Assembly (NCBI RefSeq): GCF_000190415.1
Contig: NZ_AEWF01000001.1
Location: 1-64,000, forward strand
Direction: 5' to 3'
DNA from: Candidatus Odyssella thessalonicensis L13
GTDB lineage: Bacteria > Pseudomonadota > Alphaproteobacteria > Paracaedibacterales > Paracaedibacteraceae
DNA: 64,000 nt
Both the position numbers and the translations under genes were made by a program. Every line of letters starts with the position of its first letter. Position 1 is the stretch's first letter. Shown piece by piece: positions 1 through 9,021 of the stretch. The notes beneath the pieces are model-generated. The model made no database searches, was not told where the DNA came from, and worked only from the letters and a program-made list of their open reading frames with translations.

Positions 1-638
1 TTTGCCAAACTCCTTAATCTTAACTTTGGTCTTAGGCCTTAACCTTACTTGACCTTTTATCAGAGCTCTTAGTTCATGTCTCTGTGTCGAACTTATGACC
101 AACTGCCACGCTCACTTCTTTCTTAACAATGGCGAACGACTCCTAACTTTATTCATGCTTATCTGTTGACGTACTCTTGTATTCTGTCTGCTTGAGTCTC
201 ATTTTCCGAGATTAAACCATATTATAGTAATCCTCTTAACCTCCTTGCCAATACACCAGCAGTTAAATCTCTCATTTAATATCTTCAGCACTTAAAGAGG
301 GGGATATTTATACAACCTTTTGTGGCGCCTCATCCCCCCACCATTCGGTATGTTTGCCAATCAATTTCTCCGCGCATACTTTCTAGAGCTACCCTTAGCA
401 GTCCCTTTTAAACATCATTCTCTATGTTATTTACTATTCTCAATTCCTACTAGATTACTCTTATTCTCTGTGCAGCTGAACCTGCTCATGCTCGGTATGA
501 CTGCTCATTGCAGGTTGGCAAAAGAGCAGTTAAAAGTATTATTGCCGTTCGGCTGCAAGATATTTAAATAATCTATTGTATTTGACGCTTTCCCTAACTA
601 TTTCTTACATAGGAACAACTTAATCAGAGAGAACAAGA
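1..638. other. Left-edge stretch without a supported gene
   Basis: The plus strand is pyrimidine-rich, with many short CTTA/CTTAA words in the first 250 bases. The minus strand is open for about 37 codons from position 1 to a TGA near 113, which could be the tail of a gene entering from the left, but it matches no family I recognise. An 83-codon plus-strand frame from a GTG at 320 has no convincing ribosome binding site and a composition typical of spurious frames. Confidence 0.4.
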
Positions 639-1040
639 ATGAAAAAGATACTTGCCCTCCTTGCTATAATAACTGCTACTGTCAGTATGGAGACACCGGA
701 GGACGGCCAGTGGTTATTTAAAGAGTATCAATATCCTGAAGGAGAGCTTATACAACAGTCTTATTATGGAGACTATCCTGTAAGACAGGTCATGCGACGG
801 AAATTTACAGCAGAAAACCATTCAAAAAAAGGGTATATAGGGGACGTTTGTCTGGAAAAACCAGATAATAAAGCTATATTTATGATAGTTACGCTGAAAA
901 GTAGAAGTCTCTTTGAAGTTGGGGAGGCTTCTTACGCTGCTCTCCTCAGCCAGGGTAATTTCGCTCAAGAAATCCAACCCTTAGGAGTTTTCGTGAGTGA
1001 CACTAGGTGGAGGTTTAAGAGCTTTCTCGGAAAGGAATAA
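639..1040 (+). CDS. Small exported protein, unknown
   Basis: 133 residues. The N-terminus is a lysine pair followed by a hydrophobic run (residues 2-15) ending in TVSMETPEDG, so a Sec signal peptide with cleavage near residue 16 is likely and the mature protein would be periplasmic or secreted. A purine-rich GAGAG lies just before the ATG. The mature part is polar with several Tyr and Phe residues, one Cys, and no repeat or membrane segment. The next gene follows after 42 bases in the same direction, so the two may be co-transcribed. The Ser-Met-Glu signature after the hydrophobic core recurs in five other exported proteins of this window. Function unknown. Confidence 0.6.
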   Translation: MKKILALLAIITATVSMETPEDGQWLFKEYQYPEGELIQQSYYGDYPVRQVMRRKFTAENHSKKGYIGDVCLEKPDNKAIFMIVTLKSRSLFEVGEASYAALLSQGNFAQEIQPLGVFVSDTRWRFKSFLGKE

Positions 1041-1082
1041 CTTGCTCTGGAATGCTTTTATAAATACAACCAAATTCCCGAT

Positions 1083-1616
1083 ATGGTAATAGATAGATTA
1101 TTACAAGAATTACTAGCATCCGATCTTCGCTTAACAGGTTCAAAAATTCTTGAGCTCGTTGAAAAAGAGCGTGGTGAAGATAGCTCCGCAGAAACTTCTC
1201 AGAGATTAATTTTGCATTATTTAAATCAAATTAGTGATTTAAAACGAAAAAGTGAGGCTGCAGCCTCCATTATCCAGGCCATCGATGAAGTTCATGAGGA
1301 TCTAATTTTGCAGTTGGCCAAGTTTGTTACTGATTCTTCAGCAACGGGATATGAGCAAGTCCAGGTTATTCTGAGCCGCATACAATTAAACAAGGAGAGT
1401 GAAGATTATCTCTTACCCTTGCTCAGAGTAACAGCGCCAACAGCAGAAAGTCAGGAGCAACTTAATCTATTTATTCGCAGATCCTATCTGGGAATGGGTG
1501 AAACAGAGGTCCCTGAAGCCCTACAAAATGTCCAAGTAACGCCGGAGGGAACGTTGCAGCTGCTTAAACTGATCTTTGAGCAAAAGAAGATCATTGACAA
1601 GTTGGCCTCAAAGTAA
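1083..1616 (+). CDS. Helical cytoplasmic protein, unknown
   Basis: 177 residues without signal peptide or membrane segment. The sequence is rich in Leu, Glu, Lys and Gln and reads as almost entirely alpha-helical, with likely coiled-coil character at residues 45-75 and 150-177. It lies 42 bases after an exported protein gene in the same direction. No clear Shine-Dalgarno precedes the ATG. Base composition and codon use resemble the neighbours, so I accept it as a gene, but I recognise no family and assign no function. Confidence 0.55.
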   Translation: MVIDRLLQELLASDLRLTGSKILELVEKERGEDSSAETSQRLILHYLNQISDLKRKSEAAASIIQAIDEVHEDLILQLAKFVTDSSATGYEQVQVILSRIQLNKESEDYLLPLLRVTAPTAESQEQLNLFIRRSYLGMGETEVPEALQNVQVTPEGTLQLLKLIFEQKKIIDKLASK

Positions 1617-1799
1617 CTATGGCTTACTACAACTATAAATTAAGCCTCTCTGTTTAATAATTAAGAAGACTTAATTTAATACTTGTTTCATCTAAGATAA
1701 TTACACATCAGTTGTAGTCCGAAGCTCTCAGAGGTAAGATTTACTCAATCTCTAGGTTTCTTCCGAGAGGGGTTATTTAAACAACTAAGGAATAAAAAT

Positions 1800-2672
1800 A
1801 TGAAGCTTATGCACAATTTAAAAAAACTCTGTATTAGTGTCTCTGTCTTTTTATCAGCCGCTCAAGCTGCCGAAGAAGTCTCTTGGGTATTACCGTTGAC
1901 TAGCCTAGTAGCAATACCGGGCTTTTCAGAAGACGAGGGGACCCATCGAATTGTTATATGCTCGGATAAAGTGTATGAGGAAAGATTAGCGACCCTGAAG
2001 CTTGCTGCTGCTGATATTAGTCACTATCCTGCTCCTTCTTATAAAATTATGGATGATAGTAAATTAAACATCACCTTTAGTGAGGAAAAAATAGGATATG
2101 TCGATCAAGGAATCGCTAAGATTTTAAAAAGGCCGCGAGAGAATGAATTCTTAATCACCCATAGCTTAGGAGAATGTGTGGGTATTGCCATCCATACCCC
2201 TGAGCTAGTAGCCTGTTACCATATTGATTTATTGAGCTTGGCTGAAGGAAAGCTTGAACGCGTGTTAGACCGTTTTCCTTTAAACCAGCGCCCCTCTGCA
2301 ACCGTAACATTGGTAAGTTCGTACTATTCTATCATATTAAGGCAAACCATAAATCAGCTTGAGGCTACTGGTTTCAAAAATATTGCGCTTGATATTGAAC
2401 CGAGTATATTACTTCAGCATCCTTTGAATTTGGATACGTGGAACTATGTGCAGGCTTCACTTTATGGCAAATCCATAGAGTATTTTGCTAATCTTTCGCA
2501 GAGAAGCTATCAAGAGATTAAATCTGATCTCAGGACGACAAAACTGCGTACGCCTCGTTCCCTGATTATAGAGGCTAAAACTGGACAGTTATGGCTAATA
2601 TATTCTTGGGAGGATCGACATAGAGAGTCTTACTTCCTGGGCGATAAACAGCAAGCAAAGGAAAAGCAGTAG
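1800..2672 (+). CDS. Exported protein with CheD-like deamidase fold
   Basis: 290 residues. Residues 1-23 form a signal peptide ending AAQAAEE, preceded by a purine-rich stretch (AAGGAA). Residues about 97-146 read like the catalytic half of the CheD/CNF-type glutamine deamidase family: a strand around IGYVDQGIAKI, then THSLGECVGIAI and a downstream His in CYHID. In CheD the catalytic Thr, Cys and His sit in TxxLGSCV and a later His. Here Thr120 and Cys126 have the CheD spacing of six, and His141 follows Cys after 15 residues (about 17 in CheD). The C-terminal part also has a family-like layout, ending in RSLIIEAKTGQLWLIY. No chemotaxis genes are nearby, and CheD is normally cytoplasmic, so an exported version points to another target. 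The fold call is by eye and moderately confident; substrate unknown. Confidence 0.55.
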   Translation: MKLMHNLKKLCISVSVFLSAAQAAEEVSWVLPLTSLVAIPGFSEDEGTHRIVICSDKVYEERLATLKLAAADISHYPAPSYKIMDDSKLNITFSEEKIGYVDQGIAKILKRPRENEFLITHSLGECVGIAIHTPELVACYHIDLLSLAEGKLERVLDRFPLNQRPSATVTLVSSYYSIILRQTINQLEATGFKNIALDIEPSILLQHPLNLDTWNYVQASLYGKSIEYFANLSQRSYQEIKSDLRTTKLRTPRSLIIEAKTGQLWLIYSWEDRHRESYFLGDKQQAKEKQ

Positions 2673-2696
2673 AGAATCACTCGTATTAGCTGGCGA

Positions 2697-3317
2697 TTAT
2701 TCAGCAGTCCCTGCAGTGTCACGGCCAAAGCTATAAGCATCTTCAGTTACGGTGGCGCTACGGCGTCCGCTACTGAAGTCCATTTCGCCTGCCTGATAGA
2801 TATTTTCATCCTTAATGCTGCTATTACCGGAAAATGTATCGGCAGGAGATCGGCTTAAGCTATAAGCATCCTCAGTGATCTCTTTAGGAGGGGTAGTAGT
2901 ATTACTCTTTCCGGCTCCAAGCCCATAGGCCGCGGATCGTGATCCAAGCGTGTTAATTCCCTTACTATCGCCCGCCGCCCGGCCAGCATTTTGCTCCAAG
3001 CTATTAACAGAGCGGGGGCCGTGCTCTGCTTTCGAGCTTAAAATGCTAAACCTATTACTGAGAAGAGGTTTAACTGTGCTGGGGCTGTCTATCGCTATTT
3101 TATCAGGTACCTTGCCCGGCCGTGTCACAGGAGTTACACTTGCCTGCTCTCTATTAATCCCTACGTTTGGGGCCATCTGGGCTGCCATAGAGCTGGGAGG
3201 ATGTTTGTCCTGAAAGCGATCTTTAAGGCTATCCAATAAATTTGCCTGACTCGAAGTCGTTAGAAAAGCTAAGAGTAAGATTGATAAGTAGAATTTGTGC
3301 TTGTTATGAGTCAGCAT
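2697..3317 (-). CDS. Exported low-complexity protein with TEDAYS repeats
   Basis: 206 residues. A signal peptide covers about residues 1-25, ending TSSQANLLDS. The mature protein is Ser, Ala, Gly, Thr and Pro rich, probably disordered. The motif TEDAYS(L/F)(S/G)R occurs twice near the C-terminus, and a looser copy (SAAYGLGAG) precedes them. The two DNA copies are nearly identical (around 2731-2750 and 2861-2880). It converges with the plus-strand CheD-like gene with a 24-base gap. Such tails are common in surface or secreted proteins of intracellular bacteria; function unknown. Confidence 0.6.
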   Translation of the reverse strand: MLTHNKHKFYLSILLLAFLTTSSQANLLDSLKDRFQDKHPPSSMAAQMAPNVGINREQASVTPVTRPGKVPDKIAIDSPSTVKPLLSNRFSILSSKAEHGPRSVNSLEQNAGRAAGDSKGINTLGSRSAAYGLGAGKSNTTTPPKEITEDAYSLSRSPADTFSGNSSIKDENIYQAGEMDFSSGRRSATVTEDAYSFGRDTAGTAE

Positions 3318-3532
3318 GAAATTGTACCTCCAACCATTGGCTCTCCTTCATGATGTATAGCTAAATAGTTAAAAATTCGTTAATGGATGACAAAGTCTCC
3401 ATAATCCTTATCATTTGATCAGCACCGTTATTAGGTTTTTTAAAAGGATAAGGCTTTAAATACTAATCTTCCTTCGTATACGATTAATCGTAGAAACTGT
3501 TTTCTTTAATAGAGGAGGAAAGAAATTTGTCC

Positions 3533-3655
3533 ATGGTCAGCCTTAAATTAGTAGAACAAAATAATTCCCAAGAAGAGCTATCACTTGTTATTGAGAGTAG
3601 CTTAATGCTGAAGGTGAGCGCGATCGAAAATGTAACCCTTATTGTAGAAAATTAG
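3533..3655 (+). CDS. Possible 40-residue protein or leader peptide
   Basis: A 40-codon frame starting MVSLKLVEQ and ending VTLIVEN, preceded by AGGAGG at 3513-3518 (spacing 14, rather long). It stops 10 bases before the next ATG at 3666, in another frame, so it could be the first gene of a two-gene unit or a translated leader. The alternating hydrophobic pattern near the end suggests beta strands. No homology recognised. Confidence 0.3.
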   Translation: MVSLKLVEQNNSQEELSLVIESSLMLKVSAIENVTLIVEN

Positions 3656-3665
3656 AGGTTTTGAA

Positions 3666-4649
3666 ATGCTCTCCCTATTCAATTGCACCTTGCTACACCA
3701 TTTATGCTCCAGATTTGCGGCCAGCGGGAGAGAGGCCGGGAAATATATTCTTGTCTTGGTCTTTTCAACTGATAGTAATGCCGGCGATCGCATGCCTCCT
3801 TTTTTAGATCCGAGTATGGCTGCAACGCTTTCTTATGATGATTGTATAACCGCTCCTGAGTTTCTAACTATTCGCGCTAAGATAGAAGTGGAATGCGTTA
3901 CCGCCGATCATAGCCATATCTCTTTTGCGAGCCAAACTCTGCCAATTTATGCAACAGCCGACTTTAATAAGCGAAGAGCTAAAACAATAAGATTTGTCTC
4001 TGACGGTCTGATTCGGGGCGCTGAGGGAATTAAGAGATCGCCTTTAGTCGTTCCAGGTAAAATTCTCTACCAGCACCATTTTATGACAATTGATCGCGAT
4101 ATAAATTTAATGAATTCGCCCCATCATGAGACGCCCTATATCGGCTTAGGAGGGTTCTGGAATTATGGTTGCCCTTTGAAAATGATGGAGCAGGTCTATG
4201 TCAAGTTTGCTTGTACGGGCGCGTCTATTAACTATCATCTGCGTCCTTTATCCAACTGGAGGGTTTATGGAGAAGACTCTCCGGCGATAAACCTTACTTA
4301 TAACAATTTTATTGGAATTGGTACAGTTAATGGCCAACCTTTGGGCGTGCCTGATGCCTTATGTGAAGGGGGCTCCCATTTGTGGTTGTTTGATAGTACG
4401 CAGCAAAATCCGAAAGTCTATTTTCATTATAACTCTTTAGGTATTGAGCGCCATGGCCCCAGTTATGCCTGGATAACTTATCGACTTTTACAACAGCAAG
4501 TGGTTAATTCTGAACCGGACTATCCGATCCTGCCGTACTTACAAGCTTCTAGTCAAGCGGATGCAGATCTGACATCAACCAGTGGCGATAACGAGGAATG
4601 GTTTGGTTTTGACGAACTCGCCTCCACTAGTAATATGTTTGGCGTATAA
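3666..4649 (+). CDS. Unknown 327-residue protein
   Basis: The ATG has AGAGG at 3654-3658 with good spacing. The first 40 residues contain a hydrophobic stretch (YILVLVFST) preceded by basic residues and could act as a late signal or membrane anchor; a later start at 3792 (MPPFLDPSMA) is possible but has no ribosome binding site. The rest reads as a beta-rich globular domain with conserved-looking aromatic and Cys positions (FWNYGCPL, FACTGASINYH) and a disordered acidic tail after residue 290. No family recognised. It probably shares a transcript with the small frame just upstream. Confidence 0.55.
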   Translation: MLSLFNCTLLHHLCSRFAASGREAGKYILVLVFSTDSNAGDRMPPFLDPSMAATLSYDDCITAPEFLTIRAKIEVECVTADHSHISFASQTLPIYATADFNKRRAKTIRFVSDGLIRGAEGIKRSPLVVPGKILYQHHFMTIDRDINLMNSPHHETPYIGLGGFWNYGCPLKMMEQVYVKFACTGASINYHLRPLSNWRVYGEDSPAINLTYNNFIGIGTVNGQPLGVPDALCEGGSHLWLFDSTQQNPKVYFHYNSLGIERHGPSYAWITYRLLQQQVVNSEPDYPILPYLQASSQADADLTSTSGDNEEWFGFDELASTSNMFGV

Positions 4650-4885
4650 GATAACACCTCGGAGAAGAAGGAGCGTAAGGAACACCTAGAAATGAGATAC
4701 CTTCTAATCCCTAAAAAATAGGAGATAAACAAGCTTCCATCTTAATCTTGCGCAGCGCATAATTCTTTTGGCTTATTTAGTGAGAGGACGCGCGAAAAAG
4801 GTATTTCCTCTTCCTCCTATTACGTCTTTTATTCATCAGCATTTAAGATGGCGACGCTATTGCGATCTGGATCGTTTCTATTAAG

Positions 4886-4920
4886 AAAGGCCCGGAATGC
4901 GCTCCAGGCCTTAAAAATTG
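4886..4920 (-). terminator. Terminator of petABC
   Basis: AAGGCC (4887-4892) pairs with GGCCTT (4907-4912). Read on the minus strand, the stem extends by a wobble pair plus GGA/TCC around a GCGCAT loop and is followed by TTTCTT. It sits about 40 bases beyond the petC stop. Confidence 0.65.
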
Positions 4921-4953
4921 AGGCAATGTAAATAGAAGGAACTTTTAGGGCAT

Positions 4954-5748
4954 CTATTTAACATCTGCCCAGATTTTACGCTTGCTGAGGTACATTATGA
5001 TCGTCATGATTAATAGATAGAACAGAATTTTAATCCCCAGCTCTTTACGATCATCCGATTCAGGCTCGGAGGCCCAAGCCAGAAAGGCGGTCACATCATG
5101 AGCCATCTGTTCTACGGTTGCTTTTGTGCCATCAGAGTAGGTTACTTGCCCTTCGGTGTGAAGGGGCTGGGCCATCGAAATTTGGCCACCGGGAAAATAA
5201 GGGTTATAATGGCGCCCTTCACCAATTTCGACACCCTCAGGTGCTTTTTGATAGCCGGTTAATAGCGAATAGACATAATCAGCTCCACCTTTGCGAGCTT
5301 TGACTACCATGGATAAGTCTGGGGGATAAGCCCCATTATTGGCAGCGCGGGCAGCTTTCTGGTTGGGGAAAGGGGCAGGAAACTTATCAACAGGCGTGGC
5401 TTTGCGTTCGATGGGCTCGCCATCTGCATTTAAATCCTGAACCTTATACTCGGCAGCAAGGGCGGCCACTTCATCCTTCGTCAACCCTAGATTGGACGTG
5501 CGCACTTCATGAATGTTTTTGCCTTTACCTTGCAGATTGCCGATACGCAAGTGGGCCAGCCCATGGCAGGACGAGCAAACATTTTTATAAACTTCGAAGC
5601 CACGTTGCAATTCATCACGTTTGAACGTCCCTGTAGGCCCTTTAAAAGTGAAATCAACTTTTTTAGGAGAGTGAGCGTCAGATTCTGCGTGAGCAGATGT
5701 CAACATTACCAGTGTGCACAGAAGAGAGGTAACTTTAAAATTCTTCAT
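4954..5748 (-). CDS. petC: Cytochrome c1 of the bc1 complex
   Basis: Cytochrome c1 carries electrons from the Rieske protein to soluble or membrane cytochrome c in complex III. 264 residues, near normal for the alphaproteobacterial family. Residues 1-21 are a signal peptide. Heme c attaches at CSSCH (Cys58, Cys61, His62), and the expected axial Met lies in GGQISMAQPL. A single C-terminal membrane anchor spans about residues 240-258, followed by a short basic tail, as expected for a periplasmic domain anchored in the inner membrane. It is the last gene of petA-petB-petC, starting one base after petB ends, and a stem-loop terminator follows it. No missing residues noted. Confidence 0.96.
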   Translation of the reverse strand: MKNFKVTSLLCTLVMLTSAHAESDAHSPKKVDFTFKGPTGTFKRDELQRGFEVYKNVCSSCHGLAHLRIGNLQGKGKNIHEVRTSNLGLTKDEVAALAAEYKVQDLNADGEPIERKATPVDKFPAPFPNQKAARAANNGAYPPDLSMVVKARKGGADYVYSLLTGYQKAPEGVEIGEGRHYNPYFPGGQISMAQPLHTEGQVTYSDGTKATVEQMAHDVTAFLAWASEPESDDRKELGIKILFYLLIMTIIMYLSKRKIWADVK

Positions 5749-5749
5749 G

Positions 5750-6946
5750 TTATTTCCCTTCCGTTAGAACTGGGTTGCTAATGCTCATGGGTAAAGGTGG
5801 TACCGGTTCGTATTTGTTAAGTAACGGAATCAGCACCAAGAAATGGAAGAAGTAATAGAGCGTTGCCAACTGACCGATAAGCACAAAGTGCCCTTCGGGA
5901 GGATTAGCACCCACCCATCCTAAAACCAAACAGTCAAGCAACAAGACCCAGAATGCTATCCGATAATAAGGGCGGAATTTAGCACTGCGCACGGGATGCT
6001 TGTCTAAGAAAGGGAGGACGAATAACACGATGATGGCGCTGAACATAGCAATGACGCCTGTCAATTTGTCAGGTATCGAGCGAAGAATGGCGTAAAAGGG
6101 TAAGAAATACCATTCAGGCACAATATGGGGCGGCGTTACCAAAGGGTCAGCTGGGATATAGTTATCTGGTTCCCCAAAGAAGTTGGGAGCAAAGAAGACA
6201 AAGTACATGTAAAATACTAAGAATAGGCTTAACCCGAATGCGTCCTTGACAGTGTAATAAGGATGAAATGGGATGCTGTCTTCAGGCCCTTTGCGATCGA
6301 TTCCCAATGGATTGTTCGAGCCAAATTGATGTAAGGCGACTAAGTGCAAAATGCTCATACCAGCAATCAAAAAAGGAAGCAGATAGTGCAAAGCAAAGAA
6401 GCGATTAAGGGTCGGATTATCAACAGAAAAACCGCCCCATAACCACGTAACAATAGACTCACCGATTACTGGGAACGCTGAGAATAAATTGGTGATCACG
6501 GTGGCTCCCCAGAAGCTCATTTGTCCCCAAGGTAGTACATATCCCATAAAAGCAGTGGCCATCATTAGCAGTAGAATAATGACCCCAATCATCCATAGCA
6601 ATTCACGCGGGGACTTATAGGACCCATAATAAAGACCGCGGAAAATATGAATGTACACCACAATGAAAAACATAGAGGCTCCATTCATATGAATGTATCG
6701 AATCAGCCAGCCGTAATTGATTTCACGCATAATCCGTTCAACTGAGTCAAACGCGTGATCGGTGCTGGGCACATAATGCATGGCCAAGAAGATACCGGTC
6801 AGCATCATAATGAGAAGCATAAAACCTGCCAAAGAACCGAAGTTCCAAGCATAACTAAGATTCTTAGGGGTAGGGTAGTCGCGAAGCTCGTGGTTCACTA
6901 GACTAAAAATTGGCAGACGTTCGTCAATCCACTTAATTATACTCAC
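5750..6946 (-). CDS. petB: Cytochrome b of the bc1 complex
   Basis: Membrane subunit holding hemes bL and bH and the two quinol/quinone sites of complex III. 398 residues with about eight membrane helices. Typical elements are present: the N-terminal [17 protein letters not shown], the [10 protein letters not shown] region, the [19 protein letters not shown] segment of the Qo-site region, and the [13 protein letters not shown] motif containing the Qo PEWY. The four heme-binding histidines lie in helices B and D as expected. The ATG overlaps the petA stop by four bases (ATGA), implying translational coupling. Confidence 0.97.
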   Translation of the reverse strand: MSIIKWIDERLPIFSLVNHELRDYPTPKNLSYAWNFGSLAGFMLLIMMLTGIFLAMHYVPSTDHAFDSVERIMREINYGWLIRYIHMNGASMFFIVVYIHIFRGLYYGSYKSPRELLWMIGVIILLLMMATAFMGYVLPWGQMSFWGATVITNLFSAFPVIGESIVTWLWGGFSVDNPTLNRFFALHYLLPFLIAGMSILHLVALHQFGSNNPLGIDRKGPEDSIPFHPYYTVKDAFGLSLFLVFYMYFVFFAPNFFGEPDNYIPADPLVTPPHIVPEWYFLPFYAILRSIPDKLTGVIAMFSAIIVLFVLPFLDKHPVRSAKFRPYYRIAFWVLLLDCLVLGWVGANPPEGHFVLIGQLATLYYFFHFLVLIPLLNKYEPVPPLPMSISNPVLTEGK

Positions 6947-7497
6947 GCTTTTTCCCCAATCCTGATAACTTTGTTGTCATTAATAAAGGTGTAAGCAGGG
7001 ACGGCAAGATTTGCGGGCGCCGGTCCACTGATAATCCGTCCAGATCCATCATATCTTGATCCATGGCAAGCACATAGCCAGCCGTCATTTCCAGCCATTA
7101 AATTCTTTCTTAAGGTCGGAATGCAGCCTAGATGAGTGCAAACACCAATAACTACCAGCCAATCCGGCCGTTCAACCCGTGATTGATCTGTTTGAGGATC
7201 TTTAAGATCTTTTAAAGGGATAGCCCTGACCGCTTTAACTTCTTCCTCAGTGCGCCTTTTAATAAAGATGGGTTTGCCTCGCCACATGGCCGTTAAGGAA
7301 TCCCCCGGATTAAGCTTGGAGACATCCACGTCCACGGTAGACGATGCCAGAACGTCATCAGCGGGATTCATGCTGTCAATAAAAGGGACAATAGCCGCAC
7401 CCGCACCAACAGCGGCAAAGGCACAAGCAGAAATATGGATGAAATCACGTCGTGTCGTTTGTGGCGATTCTTCAGAAATATTATGGTCGTTGGCCAC
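6943..7497 (-). CDS. petA: Rieske iron-sulfur subunit of bc1
   Basis: Rieske [2Fe-2S] protein moving electrons from quinol to cytochrome c1. 184 residues. TTRRDF (14-19) is a twin-arginine signal feeding a membrane anchor at about 22-40. The cluster motifs are CTHLGC (Cys120, His122, with disulfide Cys125) and CACHGS (Cys142, His145, with disulfide Cys144). It is the first gene of petABC and ends in a TGA overlapping the petB ATG, which also shows that TGA is a real stop in this genome. The bc1 chaperone homologue lies 38 kb away at 45156. Confidence 0.97.
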   Translation of the reverse strand: MANDHNISEESPQTTRRDFIHISACAFAAVGAGAAIVPFIDSMNPADDVLASSTVDVDVSKLNPGDSLTAMWRGKPIFIKRRTEEEVKAVRAIPLKDLKDPQTDQSRVERPDWLVVIGVCTHLGCIPTLRKNLMAGNDGWLCACHGSRYDGSGRIISGPAPANLAVPAYTFINDNKVIRIGEKA

Positions 7498-7965
7498 ACT
7501 TAACCCCTTTTAATAAAATTGTTCCTATCCAATTTAAACCTGATTTTGCTTGCTTTTTGAATGCGACAGCATGACGCAGTTCTTTAGCTGGTCTTTTCTA
7601 TGTACTTGTTTTATTGTTTTAAATTTTGGGCTCGCCATATATTGAAGCGACTATTATCAGTGTGTTGCGTTTAATTTATGCGTCTGCCAAATGGCTGGCC
7701 TTCTATTGTCGGTCAGAATATGAAGTAAAGATAGATCTCTTTTAAGCAAGCTTCACTGTATAAAAGTCACTCTAATTAATAACTTCTCGCATTAAAGTAA
7801 ATGACTACCTATATAAGATAATGTCTTTCTTTCAAATCATAATTGTTTATCAGTAGGGACCCTTAAATAAGACATGTCTATCTTCTCTTTCCGTTTTTGT
7901 TATCAACTTCTCATAGCCATGAGACCGATAACTTACCTTTAGATCCTTGCCAAGATTTACAATTG
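7498..7965. other. Intergenic region holding the petABC promoter side
   Basis: About 470 bases between divergent petA and the broken GNAT gene. An open frame starts at a TTG at 7897, but the likely GNAT start is the ATG at 7966. I see no RNA gene, no clear terminator and no strong promoter match. Confidence 0.4.
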
Positions 7966-8490
7966 ATGCCTTACACGGCGACAATGGCAGGGGAGAACAC
8001 CCTATTGCGGCCTCTGTTTACGTCAGATCATCCCTGCATGCGCTCAATTTTTACAGATCAGCACGTAATGAAATATTTTGGCAATGGTCAACCTTTGACT
8101 GTTGAGCAAGTTGAAGAGCGCACTTTGGCCTCTGCGGCCCATAATAATTTTCTGAGTAAGGAGAGAAAGTATTATCACTGAACTATTATAGCACACGGTG
8201 GGATTGCCGGCAGAGTATCCATATATCAGACGGAGGCGTATGAAGGTATAACTGAAATCTTTTATATGATTTCACCCGCTTATGGGGGGCGTGGCTTAAC
8301 GACAGAGGCTGCAAAGCTGGCGATTAATTTTATAGGTGGAAAATTTATGGCAACAGCCCACCCAAACAATAGGGGCTCGATAGCCGTTTTGGAAAAGCTG
8401 GGTTTTATCCGAGATGTTCATCGTCAGAATGTTAAGCTGGAACAATATGGATCTGTAAGAAATTACTTTGTACTTGAGCAGAAGGAATAA
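7966..8490 (+). pseudogene. GNAT acetyltransferase interrupted by one in-frame TGA
   Basis: RimJ/RimL-like GNAT. Two open segments (to 8178 and from 8182) lie in the same frame, separated only by a TGA at 8179-8181. The N-terminal part has the family opening (NTLLRPLFTSDHP); after the stop come the cofactor-binding core (MISPAYGGRGLTTEAAKLA, an R/Q-x-x-G-x-G/A type loop) and the common HPNNRGSIAVLEKLGF segment. Reading the TGA as Trp (TGG to TGA) gives a continuous protein of about 174 residues, normal for the family. TGA ends other genes here, so this is most simply a recent nonsense mutation; readthrough is possible but unsupported. An in-frame TTG at 7897 would add 23 residues. Confidence 0.75.
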
Positions 8491-8564
8491 TTAAATAGAT
8501 ACTTCTCTTTTAATAATCACTTCTCAGAGATTTTTGGTCAGTAACGCCAGAGTTATCTACCTTA

Positions 8565-9021
8565 CTAACTGTTTTCCATTTTTAACGGAACTGTATGCTT
8601 TAATAGCTGATCTCTGCGAGCTAAAATGGATCCTAAATATCCTTCAGTTAGAAAATCGGCCCCTTGAGCATGAGAAAAAATCCTTTTTAGAGCAGATATG
8701 TCCAGCTTTTCGAGAACTCTTTTGGTAGGGATTGGGCAGTGAGAGGCATAGAAAGCTTTAATATGGTTTCTATCAAAAGCATGAAATTGGCGTCTTAAGC
8801 TGTTCTGATAGAGCACTTAGCGCAATGGTTGACCATAGGATTTGAAAGTGCGATAAAATGCTTCCGGAAGAAGATCCCCAAAGTTTTCTTTTTTGCAATT
8901 TAAGGATAATCTCTGGACTTTTCCAAATAGAAAGACCTTCATCAGTTGCATGTCCTTTAGAGCAGCACAAAACTAAACACAGACCCGCCCCTAAAAATTC
9001 ATCCTTATACTCACTCTTCAA
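8565..9021 (-). pseudogene. Possible decayed gene, unknown family
   Basis: Two minus-strand frames can be joined. The upstream part (from a TTG at 9019-9021, containing LGAGLCLVLCCSKGHATDE) runs to a six-base A run (plus-strand T 8889-8894). A one-base shift there continues into KENFGDLLPEAFYRTFKSYG, then a TAA at 8817-8819, then a further 83 codons in the same frame. Protein-like text across a homopolymer shift and a stop suggests a decaying gene, but no family is clear and overlapping plus-strand frames exist. Confidence 0.3.

Noticed and set aside
320-571. 83-codon plus-strand frame
   Set aside because: GTG start without ribosome binding site, unusual composition and no family resemblance.
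7966-8490. Reading TGA as tryptophan (alternative genetic code)
   Set aside because: petA, pabB and recR end in TGA overlapping the next ATG, and conserved Trp in all other genes are TGG. One broken gene is better explained by mutation.
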